Source: JAFEDN01 sp963832945 (GTDB taxonomy: Bacteria; Pseudomonadota; Gammaproteobacteria; Coxiellales; Coxiellaceae). Taken from it: a stretch of DNA of 64,000 nucleotides. The notes beneath the pieces were generated by a model, which did no database searches, was not told the DNA's origin, and saw only the letters and a list, made by a program, of their open reading frames with translations. Below, one piece after another: positions 11,404-20,982 of the stretch (its first letter is position 1; every line of letters begins with the position of its first letter). The position numbers were made by a program, and so were the translations under genes. The stretch spans positions 1 to 64,000 of the forward strand of contig CAWHVV010000007.1 of NCBI GenBank assembly GCA_963832945.1, written 5' to 3'.

Positions 11404-11930
11404 TTAATATTTGGATAAATATAACGCCGCCACCGCATTTTTTCGTTTTCATCGGCACGAGCCAGTACTCGCTTTGGCTTTTGCATTGAATAGTCCATAT
11501 TCTTTAAAATCTTTCTGATATGGCCAGGATGAAATTTTACATCAAATTCATTTTGAATAACTTTACCAATCATGATGGATGACCATACTGCTGAAGAAAA
11601 TCCATAATAAACAGGGCCATTATCAATAATGGTAGATAATTCTATTATTTGATTTACATTTAAGGATGGAGGACGTCCACTACGATATCCTTCTAACAAA
11701 GCGTCATCTCCATAGGTATCATAATTTTTCAACCATTCTGAGACTTTTGAGCGATGGGAATGTAGTAATTTGGCAATTGCTGGGCTTGTGTGATTTTCTG
11801 AATTTAATAATACAGCATGGATTCGTTTGGCAACACGATATTCCCCAGCCTCTTCAGCATCCTTCTTTAAATTTATCAATTTACTTTTAGTTTTTTTATG
11901 TAATTTGATAATTCTTGCCTGATTTGACAT
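11385..11930 (-). CDS. IS630-family transposase, OrfA (DNA-binding part)
   Basis: The product is 181 aa with an N-terminal helix-turn-helix region (RIHAVLLNSENHTSPAIAKL) and a GRPPSL linker typical of the IS630 family. It ends in WRRYIYPNIKKKPRI. Just before the stop is a run of eight A residues on the coding strand (11396-11403). A -1 slip there joins this frame to the catalytic part, which then reads KKAKDIGAKIIFEDEASF. This is the common IS630 arrangement in which a programmed frameshift makes the complete transposase. It is encoded wholly within the 10831-12012 element. Confidence 0.85.
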   Translation of the reverse strand: MSNQARIIKLHKKTKSKLINLKKDAEEAGEYRVAKRIHAVLLNSENHTSPAIAKLLHSHRSKVSEWLKNYDTYGDDALLEGYRSGRPPSLNVNQIIELSTIIDNGPVYYGFSSAVWSSIMIGKVIQNEFDVKFHPGHIRKILKNMDYSMQKPKRVLARADENEKMRWRRYIYPNIKKKPRI

Positions 11931-11979
11931 GTCATATAGTCCATATAATTTAATTTCCAGCTAGGATTATAGCATAAAA

Positions 11980-14733
11980 TTAATTTATTGTCCCTTTAAT
12001 TATGCGCGGCTGTATATATGCTATGTCAGTAGCTTTAACAACAGGCTTTGGATTATTACATTTAATATCAGCGATTCGCTCGGCTTCGGTATCGAGAACA
12101 ATGATCTCCGCCTTGAACCGGATTAATTTTTTAACTAATTCACTGTGCGTTAAAATGATCTCTAAATTGGCATCTTGCAAGACAAATTGTATTCGCTGAG
12201 ATGGGTGATGAGGATCAAGTGGTACGTAGGTGGCGCCTGATTTTAGTATACCAAATATACCGATGATTAATTCTAATGAATGCTCAAGGAACAGACCAAT
12301 ATGGGCGCCACATTTAACGCCTTTACTCTGTAAATAAGCAGCCAATTTTTCTGCCTTTTGATTAAGTTGCTCGTAAGTTAAACCGCTATTTTGTAAAATT
12401 ACCGCGTATTTTTTTGAGTAGATTGTAACTTGCCTCTCAAATAATTCATGTACGCACCAATCTTGCGGATACTCGGCTGCTGTATCATTAAAAATATTCA
12501 ATAATAAATGGGTTTCTTTTTCCGAAAGAAAATTAAGTTGATCAACACTCGCCTGTTTAAAGTCGATGATCCGGCTCATTAATATTTTAAAATGCTGGAT
12601 TAATTGCTCCATAGTCTTTGAATGAAATAATTGCCTGGGATACTTTAATTGACATTGACCGTCTTCTCGAAATAATAAAATTAGTTCAAGGTGATCAAGG
12701 TTTGATGTCTGTGGGATTTTATTGATAGCCAGCAGGATTGTGATTTTTTCTAACAAATTAAAATTCAATGTTTTTTGTAGAAATTCATTAAGCTGAAAAA
12801 TATCATCTTGAATTTTGAATTTAGCCATCACCAAATCATCATGAACTTGATGTAATGCTTGAGAAAGTGGAGAAGATTCTGAGAAATTTAATTTAACTGG
12901 TAAAATAGATTGCATATTTTCAGAATGAAAAGCAATTAGAATTTTTTGATGATCAGTATAACGGGATAATAAAAAATAAAGTGACATTAGTATAAATGAT
13001 TGCAGGTCAACTCCTTCTTTAGTAGAGAATTTTTTTATGGCGCTCAATAATGAATTATCTAATTGAAAGTCTTGTGTTATAAACGTTAGCTTCCGGGCTG
13101 TTCTGGGAAAATCACTTGCAATATGTAAAACAGGCAAAAACTCAGATAGTTGCTTTTGCCAATAGTCTAATTTACTATCGATTTTTAATAAAGGATCCAA
13201 TTCATAATTAACAAATGGCGCCTTTTGTTCCAGCATACCGATATCATCACTAAATTTTTCAACTAAATTATTGAGCTGGTTTATGCTGGAAAAAAAATTT
13301 TCCATTGACATTTTTTCCAGCGCAGCCGTATTAAGATTTGCTAATTTCCGGGTTAGCCAGCTATGCGCCAAAGATAATGATTCGCTTTTACCCTGATTCA
13401 TCGAGTATTCCAGAGTAGCTAATAATATCGAGTAACTGGCTATTTCTCCAGATAAAAAATAACTCCAATATATGGCTATTTTTTTGCTTTCGCAAAGCTG
13501 CTTAATTGCTGCGGTATTTTTGATAAGTGCTTCTGCAAGGTTACGATTTTTTAAATCCTGGTTAATAAAATTATAAAATCTCTTTTTGAAATTTATAACG
13601 TTGGCGCCCAAAGTTAAAGTCAGAGGCTCCGTAGGCCCTTCACTAATTCGCATGGTGCGCGCATCACGCAGTATTTGTGAGACTCTATTGCATTCCATAA
13701 AGCCACGGCCACCTAAAGTCTGGAGAGTGATATCGGCCGTTTTCCAAAGCCATTCCGAGGCTATATTTTTTACTATAAGATATAGCTCGTCAGGGATTTT
13801 TTTATCAGAGTCCAATCGTTCCGCCATCCATTGAATTAAATTTTCAATCGCGGTAATGACAGAACTTGTTTCAAATAACCAGGAAATAATCACAGGATTT
13901 TCCAATAAAATACCAGTAGCTACTGTGCGTTTTTTGGCGTAGCGATGCATAAGTTGTAAACAAAACTTCATTGCCCCAACACATTTAGTCGCTAATATTA
14001 AGCGGGCACAACTGAGTGCTTCCTGTGCTATGGACATTCCTTTGCCAGGTGCGCCTAACCAATGTTCGGGCCCAATAATAACATTGTTAAAGCTCACATT
14101 ATTTTGAACCATACCTCGCAATCCCATAGTCAGTGCTTCTTCTTCAATTAATACATTGGGCATATTCAAAGGAATCGCAAAAGCCGATAACCATTTTTCT
14201 TTTGATTGAGGTTCGCGCAGGTATGCAAAAACACTGATTAAACTGGCCCAGGAGCCTGAATCTACCCAAATTTTCTTACCATTGATCCGCCAACGCCGCT
14301 CATCCAGCGGGACAACTGAAGCGGAAATTGCATATGGGTTGGATCCCGCGTCTACATCAGTGAGACCAAAGGCACATATTTCACGCCCTGTTGCAAATGC
14401 GGATAAAAACCTGTCTTTTAAAACGTCGCTGCCATGATGTTGCAGTGGATAAACGCCATTGGCATGAGAGGAGATAACCGTTGCCAAAGTTAAGTCGACA
14501 GCCCCCAACTGCTGCATGATCTGAAGAGTTTCCTGATAGGATAAGGCCAGACCCGAATAATTTTCGGGAATTTGTAATCCAAACAATCCTTGATTGCCGA
14601 ATTCCAACACAATATTCGGGGGGATACAACGCCTTTCGTCAATAAGGAGAGAGTTAATCGAATATTTGGCGTAATCTCTTAGCCATTTAATAATTGCCTG
14701 TGCTTTTTGCCTTCTTTCAGGGTTGTTTCTCAT
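11980..14733 (-). pseudogene. Acyl-CoA dehydrogenase-NRPS fusion gene, 5' part (ACAD, condensation-like, start of adenylation)
   Basis: Residues about 1-390 form an acyl-CoA dehydrogenase: IPENYSGLALSYQE, the flavin-binding ICAFGLTDVDAGSN, the C-terminal helical domain with LGGRGFMECNRV, and the catalytic glutamate region RISEGPTEPL. A condensation-like region follows (about 510-720) that starts with LDYWQKQLSEFLPVL and has no visible HHxxxDG. The first part of an adenylation domain comes next (FNDTAAEYP, LTYEQLNQKAEKLAAYL, SGATYVPLDPHHP). The frame then runs into the IS630 terminal repeat and stops at 11980. Joined to 8173-10830 this would be one protein of about 1800 aa: ACAD-C*-A-PCP-C. 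It was probably a lipopeptide-type synthetase with an oxidising domain, now disrupted. Confidence 0.85.
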
Positions 14734-14862
14734 AGTTAATTTATAGACCTAAAAAGAATGATTTTCAAAAACAAGCGGAGCATACACAGGTATGTGAGCA
14801 TTGCGAAAGCAATTTTTCATTGAATAGCGGGCAAAAGTGGCCGTTCCCATCTACTAAGGTGC

Positions 14863-15948
14863 TTAATTATGGATTGTGGCGCCGCCCAGGCAGATATTAT
14901 CGAGATAAAAAACTACAGACTGACCGGGTGTGATCGCCCATTGGGGTTCGAAGAATTCCACCTTAAATTGCGATTCATTAATTTGGGTTAGGCAGCAGGG
15001 CGCATCACTGTGGCGATAGCGAATTTTTGCGGCGCAATTTAACGGTAATCGCGGGGGCGTTCCGGCTACCCAGTGAGCATTGTCACAGATTAATTGTCTC
15101 GAACAGAGCAGGGGATGATCATGACCTTGCGCGACGATTAAAATATTTTGCGCAATATCTTTACCCACGACATACCAGGGAATTTCCGCCGCATTTTTTT
15201 GACCGCCGATGTGCAGCCCCTGGCGCTGGCCGATGGTATAAAACATTAAGCCGTCGTGTTTTCCCATCACTTTACCTTCGGGCGTTTGCATCGTTCCCCT
15301 TTGTGCCAGAAAAAATTCGCTCAAAAAATTCTTAAAACGGCGTTCGCCGATAAAACAGATTCCGGTGCTGTCTTTTTTGCCGTGATTCAGCAACTGCGCC
15401 AGTTTCGCCAGCTCGCGAACGCGAGGCTTGGCAAAATCGCCAACCGGAAACAGACTGTGACTTAACTCATATTGGCCCAAAGTATATAAAAAATAACTTT
15501 GATCTTTATTGGAGTCGGCGCCTTTCAATAACTGGAAAGTATCGCCGTTTTGGTGAATTTGCGCATAGTGACCGGTCGCCAGCGCATCACCCCGTTGCAG
15601 GGCATGCTGCAAAAATACCTTAAATTTAATTTCTTTATTGCACCAGATGTCCGGATTTGGAGTTCGCCCGGCGGCGAACTCATCCAGACAATACTGGAAC
15701 ACATTGTTCCAGTATTCTTTGGCAAAATTAACCACCTCAAAAGGGATATTCAATAAATCGCAAACGGCGCGGGCGTCGCAGAGATCCTGTTGCGCATGAC
15801 AATAAGGATCCTCGTTTTCGGTTTCCCAGTTCTGCATAAAAATGCCGAGTACGTCGAATCCCTGCCGTTTGAGCAGCAATGCTGAAACCGCCGAATCGAC
15901 CCCGCCGGATAATCCCACAACGACTTTTTTACGATTGCCTGTATTCAT
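14863..15948 (-). CDS. mnmA: tRNA-specific 2-thiouridylase MnmA
   Basis: MnmA uses ATP and sulfur relayed from a cysteine desulfurase to make the 2-thio group of U34 in tRNA-Lys, -Glu and -Gln. The 361 aa product has the N-type ATP pyrophosphatase loop VVVGLSGGVDSAVSALLL, the nucleophile-cysteine region (NPDIWCNKEIKF), the tRNA-recognition part and the second catalytic cysteine in DSTGICFIGER. The start ATG at 15948 matches the family N-terminus; a longer frame begins at 15999 inside the REP region and is not used. The gene is divergent from tgt, another tRNA modification gene. It looks intact. Its sulfur donor in this window, the cysteine desulfurase at 29803, is frameshifted. Confidence 0.96.
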   Translation of the reverse strand: MNTGNRKKVVVGLSGGVDSAVSALLLKRQGFDVLGIFMQNWETENEDPYCHAQQDLCDARAVCDLLNIPFEVVNFAKEYWNNVFQYCLDEFAAGRTPNPDIWCNKEIKFKVFLQHALQRGDALATGHYAQIHQNGDTFQLLKGADSNKDQSYFLYTLGQYELSHSLFPVGDFAKPRVRELAKLAQLLNHGKKDSTGICFIGERRFKNFLSEFFLAQRGTMQTPEGKVMGKHDGLMFYTIGQRQGLHIGGQKNAAEIPWYVVGKDIAQNILIVAQGHDHPLLCSRQLICDNAHWVAGTPPRLPLNCAAKIRYRHSDAPCCLTQINESQFKVEFFEPQWAITPGQSVVFYLDNICLGGATIHN

Positions 15949-15990
15949 ATATTGGATTATTAATGCATGATAATTGCACAATGTCAATTG

Positions 15991-16036
15991 GCCCCTCACC
16001 CTAACCCTCTCACCGAGTACGGGGAGAGGGGATAGG
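15991..16036. repeat. REP-type palindrome (CCCTCACCCTAACCCTC family), copy 1
   Basis: The sequence contains CCCTCACCCTAACCCTCTC, then a GAGTAC loop, then GGGGAGAGGGG, forming a stable hairpin. The same unit occurs at about 31336-31378 and, in the opposite orientation, inside mutL at 39082-39132. Here it sits between the divergent mnmA and tgt. Confidence 0.85.
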
Positions 16037-16100
16037 AGTTTTCATAAATTGCGTTTTCGATCGAAATATAGTAATTTATGCAACTGTGAAAAATAAAGAC

Positions 16101-17219
16101 ATGCATTTTGAACTGATAGCCACCCAAGGCGCGGCGCGGCGGGCGCGGCTCACATTTCCGCGGGGCGTGATTGATACACCCGCCTTTATGCCCGTTGGCA
16201 CCATCGCCACGGTAAAAGCCCTCACTACCCCGGAAGTGCGGGCTTCCGGCGCCCAGATCGTGCTGGGTAATACCTTTCATTTAATGCTGCGCCCCGGCGC
16301 TGACATCATCCAGGCCCACGGCGGATTGCATCACTTTATGAACTGGCAAGGACCCATTTTAACCGATTCGGGTGGTTTCCAGGTGTTCAGCCTGGCTCAG
16401 TTACGCACTCTGTCGGAGCAGGGAGTAACTTTTCGTTCGCCGATAGATGGCAAAATGATTAACCTGACTCCGGAAAGCGCCATCCGGATGCAGCATGTTT
16501 TAAATTCCGACATCGTGATGGTTCTGGATGAATGCACACCTTTTCCCGCGGGCGAAGAACAGGCGCGGACCTCCCTGGAACTCAGCCTGCGCTGGGCGAA
16601 GCGTTGCAAGGAGGCTCATGGCGACTCGGCTCATGCTTTATTCGGTATCGTCCAGGGTGGTATGTACCCGGATTTGCGCCGGCAGTCTTTGGAAGGGTTA
16701 ATGAACATTGAATTTGATGGTTATGCCATCGGCGGCTTATCTGTCGGTGAGCCGAAGGATCTGATGCGGCATGTGCTGGAGAATCTAATGCCCCACATGC
16801 CGGTTCACAAACCGCGTTACCTGATGGGAGTTGGCACTCCGGAAGATATCATCCAGGCTGTCTGCCGTGGGGTGGATATGTTTGATTGCGTGATGCCTAC
16901 GCGCAACGCCCGCAACGGCCATCTGTTCACCAGCCAGGGTGTCGTGCGCATTCGCAACAGCCAATATCGCAACGATCTCAGGCCGCTGGACCCGGAATGC
17001 GGCTGTGATACCTGCCTGCATTATAGCCGCGCCTATCTGCACCATCTGTTCCGCACTCGCGAGATACTCAGCGCGCGTCTGAATTCCATTCATAATATTT
17101 ATTTTTATCAAAGGCTCATGCAGGGTTTGCGTCTGGCCATAGAAAGCGGTATATTAGATACTTTTGTTGACGGCTATTTCAGAAAAAACGCACGAGGAAT
17201 TGACCATGTCATTATTTAA
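16101..17219 (+). CDS. tgt: Queuine tRNA-ribosyltransferase Tgt
   Basis: Tgt exchanges guanine-34 for preQ1 in tRNAs with GUN anticodons. The product is about 372 aa. It shows PVGTIATVKALT, the aspartate nucleophile region ILTDSGGFQVFSL, FGIVQGG, the base-recognition stretch GGLSVGEP, and the second catalytic aspartate region FDCVMPTRNARNG. The zinc site is CGCDTC followed by a downstream histidine. Start 16101 (MHFELIATQG) aligns with the usual family N-terminus; an in-frame GTG at 16086 is possible. It is first in tgt-yajC-secD-secF, with the yajC start overlapping its end. Confidence 0.96.
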   Translation: MHFELIATQGAARRARLTFPRGVIDTPAFMPVGTIATVKALTTPEVRASGAQIVLGNTFHLMLRPGADIIQAHGGLHHFMNWQGPILTDSGGFQVFSLAQLRTLSEQGVTFRSPIDGKMINLTPESAIRMQHVLNSDIVMVLDECTPFPAGEEQARTSLELSLRWAKRCKEAHGDSAHALFGIVQGGMYPDLRRQSLEGLMNIEFDGYAIGGLSVGEPKDLMRHVLENLMPHMPVHKPRYLMGVGTPEDIIQAVCRGVDMFDCVMPTRNARNGHLFTSQGVVRIRNSQYRNDLRPLDPECGCDTCLHYSRAYLHHLFRTREILSARLNSIHNIYFYQRLMQGLRLAIESGILDTFVDGYFRKNARGIDHVII

Positions 17220-17586
17220 TTTTTTGGGTATCGGGAATGCTTTCGCCGATGCCGTGCAAACTGCTAACGTTTCGGGAGCCACGCCTCCGGCGGGTCAGAT
17301 GGCAGGGTTTTTGCACATGCTTCCCATGCTGATTTTATTTATCCTGGTTTTTTATTTTCTGCTGGTCAGACCTCAAACGAAACGGGCCAAAGATCAAAAA
17401 AAATTAATCAGCAGTATCGCGGTTGGGGACGAAGTCATGACCGCCGGCGGCATCATTGGCCGTATTTCCCGGCTGAAAGATAATTTCGTTGCCTTGAACA
17501 TTGCCAAAGGAGTGGAGATCACCGTGCAAAAAAGTTCTGTCGTCTCCGTGTTGCCCAAAGGCACCCTGGATTTTAGCGACGCATGA
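17206..17586 (+). CDS. yajC: Sec translocon accessory protein YajC
   Basis: The product is 126 aa, a small inner-membrane partner of SecDF-YidC. After a short, alanine-rich N-terminus, one membrane segment (MLPMLILFILVFYFLLVRPQ, about residues 38-57) leads into the family signature VRPQTKRAKDQKK. A cytoplasmic domain with VGDEVMTAGGIIGRI follows. The ATG at 17206 lies inside the end of tgt and has GAGGAA at proper spacing; the longer upstream frame is not needed. The stop overlaps the secD start in ATGA, so the two are probably translationally coupled. Confidence 0.95.
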   Translation: MSLFNFLGIGNAFADAVQTANVSGATPPAGQMAGFLHMLPMLILFILVFYFLLVRPQTKRAKDQKKLISSIAVGDEVMTAGGIIGRISRLKDNFVALNIAKGVEITVQKSSVVSVLPKGTLDFSDA

Positions 17587-19466
17587 ACCGGTACCCGTTG
17601 TGGCGCTATCTTTTGCTGGGATTGTTGATCATCCTCGGTATACTTTACGCCCTGCCCAATTTGTATGGTGAAGACTATGCGGTGCAGGTTCAGGCTAAAG
17701 GCGGGGCTGTGATCTCTGCATCACTGAATGATCAGATTGCTCATGCCCTTAACTCCGCGCAAATTCCGTATAAATCGATCACGCACCAACCTTATGCTTA
17801 CCTGATTCGTTTCAAAGAACCGGAATATCAGTTAAAAGCGCAGGATACTTTACAGGCCGCGCTGGGCCCTGATTATACGGTCGCTCTGAATTTGGCTGAT
17901 AAAACTCCCGCCTGGCTATTGGCCATCGGCGCGAAACCCATGAAACTCGGTCTGGATTTACGCGGCGGCATTCATTTTCTTCTGGAAGTGGATACCACGA
18001 CCATGCTCAAAGACCAAAAAACCAGCGACATGCATAACATGGCCATTTCTTTGCGCGATCAACAAATACGTTATTCCGGTTTGATGATTGGGCCGTCGGG
18101 AGACATCGTCATCCAGTTTCGCGATGCACAGTCACGGGACGCCGGTATTCCGGCACTGAAAAAAGATTATCCCGATTACCGGTTTTCTCCCTCCCCGGGC
18201 TACGATGTCACTGCTGTGATCACACCCGAGGCGCAAATAAAATTGAGCGAATATGCGGTTAGTCAAAATATTACCATTCTCAATAACAAGGTCAATGAAC
18301 TCGGCGTCGCTGAGCCGGTCATCCAGCAGCAGGGCAAAAATCAGATCAGTGTGGATTTGCCGGGGATCCAGGACACGGCCCGGGCCAAAGCGATTATTGG
18401 CAAAGTGGCCACCGTGCGTTTTCAGCTACAGGACCTTGAGCATGACGCCGCAGCGGCGGCCAGCTCCGGCATCGTTCCCACAGGCTCGACATTGTATACT
18501 TTTGAAGGCCGTCCTTATCTGTTGAAAGACCAGATTGTGCTGCACGGCGCCTCCATTCTCCACGCTACCGCGACGACGGATGAAAATGGCCGCCCTGCGG
18601 TTATGGTGAGGGCCGGCGGCAGTGAAGTGGCGTCGTTTAATCGCGTCACCCGCGCCAATGTTAATAAACCGATGGCGACCGTTTATGTCGAAACGCAAGT
18701 CGCAAAAAAAATGGTCAACGGCCAGCCGGTTAGCCAAAACCGTCAGGTCGCATCGATTATCAATATTGCCAATATTAATGGCGCGCTGGGCGCGCAGTTT
18801 CAGATTATGGGATTATCTTCCACCCGTGAAGCCCAGGATTTGGCATTGCAGTTACGTTCAGGCGCTTACTCCGCACCCCTCGCTTTTGTGCAGGAACGTT
18901 TGATCGGCCCCAGTTTAGGTAAAGAAAATATTCGTCAGGGAATTACTTCGATGGTCGTCGCCATGGCGCTGGTGGCGATATTTATGCTGTTTTATTATCA
19001 CTTATTTGGCCTGTTTGCCGATCTGGCGCTGGTCTTAAATACCATTTTCATCATCGCGGTCATGTCTCTGCTCGGCGCCACACTGACGCTGCCAGGCATC
19101 GCCGGTATGGTCCTGACCATCGGCATGGCGGTGGACGCCAACGTGTTGATTAACGAGCGCATCCGCGAAGAACTGCGCAATGGCATGTCTCCGCAGGCCA
19201 GTATCCACGCGGGTTATGAGCGGGCGTTTAATACCATCGTCGATTCCAACGTCACTACTTTAATCGTGGCGATCATTTTATTCGCGCTGGGAACCGGCCC
19301 AGTGCAAAGTTTTGCGATCACACTCAGTATCGGCATTCTCAGTTCCATGGTGACCGCGGTATTTTTTACCCGCGCTCTGGTGAATTTAACTTACGGATGG
19401 CGCAGCGTGAAACGGTTGCCCATCGGCATTCGTGTATCGCCAGTCCGTAAAGAAGCGCGGAGTTAA
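17583..19466 (+). CDS. secD: Protein translocase subunit SecD
   Basis: SecD is the RND-type subunit that uses the proton gradient to complete protein export. At 627 aa it is normal length. An N-terminal membrane helix is followed by the periplasmic P1 domain with KLGLDLRGGIHFLLEV, then five further membrane segments including VLTIGMAVDANVLINERIRE, the conserved charged region of motif D4. The start overlaps the yajC stop (ATGA); the stop is three bases before secF. Codon use and frame are intact throughout. Confidence 0.97.
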   Translation: MNRYPLWRYLLLGLLIILGILYALPNLYGEDYAVQVQAKGGAVISASLNDQIAHALNSAQIPYKSITHQPYAYLIRFKEPEYQLKAQDTLQAALGPDYTVALNLADKTPAWLLAIGAKPMKLGLDLRGGIHFLLEVDTTTMLKDQKTSDMHNMAISLRDQQIRYSGLMIGPSGDIVIQFRDAQSRDAGIPALKKDYPDYRFSPSPGYDVTAVITPEAQIKLSEYAVSQNITILNNKVNELGVAEPVIQQQGKNQISVDLPGIQDTARAKAIIGKVATVRFQLQDLEHDAAAAASSGIVPTGSTLYTFEGRPYLLKDQIVLHGASILHATATTDENGRPAVMVRAGGSEVASFNRVTRANVNKPMATVYVETQVAKKMVNGQPVSQNRQVASIINIANINGALGAQFQIMGLSSTREAQDLALQLRSGAYSAPLAFVQERLIGPSLGKENIRQGITSMVVAMALVAIFMLFYYHLFGLFADLALVLNTIFIIAVMSLLGATLTLPGIAGMVLTIGMAVDANVLINERIREELRNGMSPQASIHAGYERAFNTIVDSNVTTLIVAIILFALGTGPVQSFAITLSIGILSSMVTAVFFTRALVNLTYGWRSVKRLPIGIRVSPVRKEARS

Positions 19467-19468
19467 TC

Positions 19469-20383
19469 ATGGAGTTTTTCAAAGCCAATACTCATATCCG
19501 GTTCATGAAGCAACGAAAAGGCGCGGCTATTTTTTCCGTGCTGATTTTTGTGGCATCGATTATCGCTCTCATTACTCAGGGATTAACTTTGGGTCTGGAT
19601 TTTACCGGCGGCAGTCAGGCTTCGGTGTCTTTCCAGCAACCTCCAAATATTGAAGACATCCGCACGAAACTGGCGACGGCGGGATTTAAACATGCGATCG
19701 TGCAAAGTTATAGCCGGAAAGAAGTGTCTATTCGACTGGCCCCGCAAAAGGGCCTCAGTCAGGAGCAATTACATCAACGGTTAGAAGCAGCGCTGCCCGG
19801 TGCGGTTATCGGTAGTTCTGATTATATCGGCCCCCAGGTGAGCAACGCTTTGTTGACTAACGGTATTCTGGCGGTGCTGGTCGCGTTATTGGCGACCATG
19901 GCCTATATCGCCTTCCGGTTCGAATACCGTTTCGCCGTGGCCGCGGCGGTGGCTCTCATTCACGATCCGGTATTGATTTTGGGTATTTTTTCGTTTTTTC
20001 ACATAGAATTCGACATGATCGCTTTGACCGCACTGCTGACGGTAATTGGCTTCTCGCTCAACGATACCATCGTGGTCTACGACCGGGTGCGCGAAAATTT
20101 CCGCAAAGTGAGAAAAGGGACTCCGCTCGAAATTATGGACCTCTCTATTAATCAAACTTTGTCGCGAACGATCATGACTTCCGGGTTAACCCTTGTCGTG
20201 GTGCTGTCGCTCCTGTTTTTTGGCGGCCCAATGATCCACGGCTTCGCCCTGGCGATGACCATCGGCATTATTATCGGCACCTATTCCTCCATTTACGTCG
20301 CCGGGTCTTTTGCGGTAGCTATCGGTCTGGACCGCAAACATTTACAGCTTCCCGTAAAACGCCCTGAAGACGAACTTCCTTAA
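19469..20383 (+). CDS. secF: Protein translocase subunit SecF
   Basis: SecF pairs with SecD. The 304 aa product has the first membrane segment, the GLDFTGG motif, and the membrane region IGFSLNDTIVVYDRVREN typical of SecF. GGAG sits upstream of the ATG. The last 22 codons (AVAIGLDRK-LQLPVKRPED) are of special interest, because a diverged copy of this tail occurs 7 kb downstream at 27416-27471 and a 15-base piece at 21407. A dispersed repeat follows the stop codon. Confidence 0.97.
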   Translation: MEFFKANTHIRFMKQRKGAAIFSVLIFVASIIALITQGLTLGLDFTGGSQASVSFQQPPNIEDIRTKLATAGFKHAIVQSYSRKEVSIRLAPQKGLSQEQLHQRLEAALPGAVIGSSDYIGPQVSNALLTNGILAVLVALLATMAYIAFRFEYRFAVAAAVALIHDPVLILGIFSFFHIEFDMIALTALLTVIGFSLNDTIVVYDRVRENFRKVRKGTPLEIMDLSINQTLSRTIMTSGLTLVVVLSLLFFGGPMIHGFALAMTIGIIIGTYSSIYVAGSFAVAIGLDRKHLQLPVKRPEDELP

Positions 20384-20424
20384 ATCAATGGTTTCCGCCC
20401 GAATGAGATGATTTTTGGCCGGAC

Positions 20425-20570
20425 GAACAGCAATTCTCGCTGAATACAGCGATAATTGCTTCCTATTTATATCCTGCGCTCGGCGGAGCCGATGCTCGGA
20501 ATGAAGGGGGAGACGCTCCGCTCTCTCCCCCTTGCGAACCCCCATTGGGCAGAGGGTTTTCTACGAAAAC
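20425..20570 (-). repeat. Dispersed repeat, copy B
   Basis: On the minus strand this copy shows the blocks CTGCCCAATGGGGG, GGGGGAGAGAGCGGAGCGTC, CATTCCGAGCATCGGCTCCG, CGAGCGCAGGATATAAATAG and AGCAATTATCGCTGTATTC, closest to copy A. It begins about 40 bases after the secF stop and may serve as its 3' hairpin or terminator. Confidence 0.85.
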
Positions 20571-20651
20571 TTTTTGGTTCGATGAGTAGTTTATTTTTAT
20601 TATTCAATCAGTTATAATTCGCCGAGAATTGCTGCCGGACGAAACCAAGTG

Positions 20652-20680
20652 TTGCATTTGTGCTACTTATTTGTTATACT
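20652..20680 (+). promoter_or_regulatory. Promoter of the MazE/MazF-like pair
   Basis: TTGCAT (20652-20657) and TATACT (20675-20680) with a 17-bp spacer resemble a sigma-70 promoter. The antitoxin start codon lies about 39 bases downstream, preceded by ATGAGGA. Confidence 0.5.
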
Positions 20681-20718
20681 TATTCATGTAAGCAAAATAT
20701 TATGAGGATATATTGAAC

Positions 20719-20982
20719 ATGATTACTGTAAACGTCCGTAAACAAGGTGGCGCTTCCATCATAACTATCCCTTCCGAAGTACTTAAGCGGTTAAATATCA
20801 GGGTAGGGTCGACACTCGAACTGAGTGTTACAAAAGAAGGTTTTGTTGCACATCCAACAAACCGCAAACGCTATACATTGAACGAATTGTTACGTGGCGC
20901 AACGCCAGAGAACCTGAAAGCCCTAAATAAAGCAACAGAGTGGGCGCGGGAAGGGAAACCAATTGGCCGTGAGTCAACATGA
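20719..20982 (+). CDS. AbrB/MazE-type antitoxin
   Basis: The product is 87 aa and begins MITVNVRKQGGASIITIPSE, a swapped-hairpin AbrB DNA-binding domain like that of PemI/MazE antitoxins. The tail (NELLRGATPENLKALN, then EWAREGKPIG) would wrap the toxin. The ribosome-binding site ATGAGGA lies 10-11 bases before this ATG and 4-5 bases before an in-frame TTG at 20713, so either start is possible. Its stop overlaps the toxin start by four bases. AbrB-type antitoxins usually repress their own promoter. Confidence 0.88.
   Translation: MITVNVRKQGGASIITIPSEVLKRLNIRVGSTLELSVTKEGFVAHPTNRKRYTLNELLRGATPENLKALNKATEWAREGKPIGREST

Larger units (their letters stand above)
10829..12014. mobile_element. IS630-type insertion sequence inside the NRPS gene
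   Basis: The element is 1182 bp (10831-12012), with perfect 27-bp terminal inverted repeats beginning CAGCCGCGCATAATTAAAGG, and is flanked on both sides by TA, the usual IS630/Tc1 target duplication. The flanks are extended TA runs. It carries two overlapping transposase frames. The inserted sequence breaks the adenylation domain between AYI and LYTSGSTG. Simple removal of the element plus one TA does not restore the reading phase, so the TA run seems to have changed length after insertion. Confidence 0.9.

Noticed and set aside
17164..17219. Longer yajC starting at 17164
   Set aside because: The ATG at 17206 has GAGGAA at good spacing and matches the usual YajC start; the longer form would add 14 residues encoded within tgt.
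20342..20545. 67-codon minus-strand frame after secF
   Set aside because: It is the translation of dispersed repeat copy B; the same text appears at 3737-4204 from copy A, so it reflects the repeat, not a protein.
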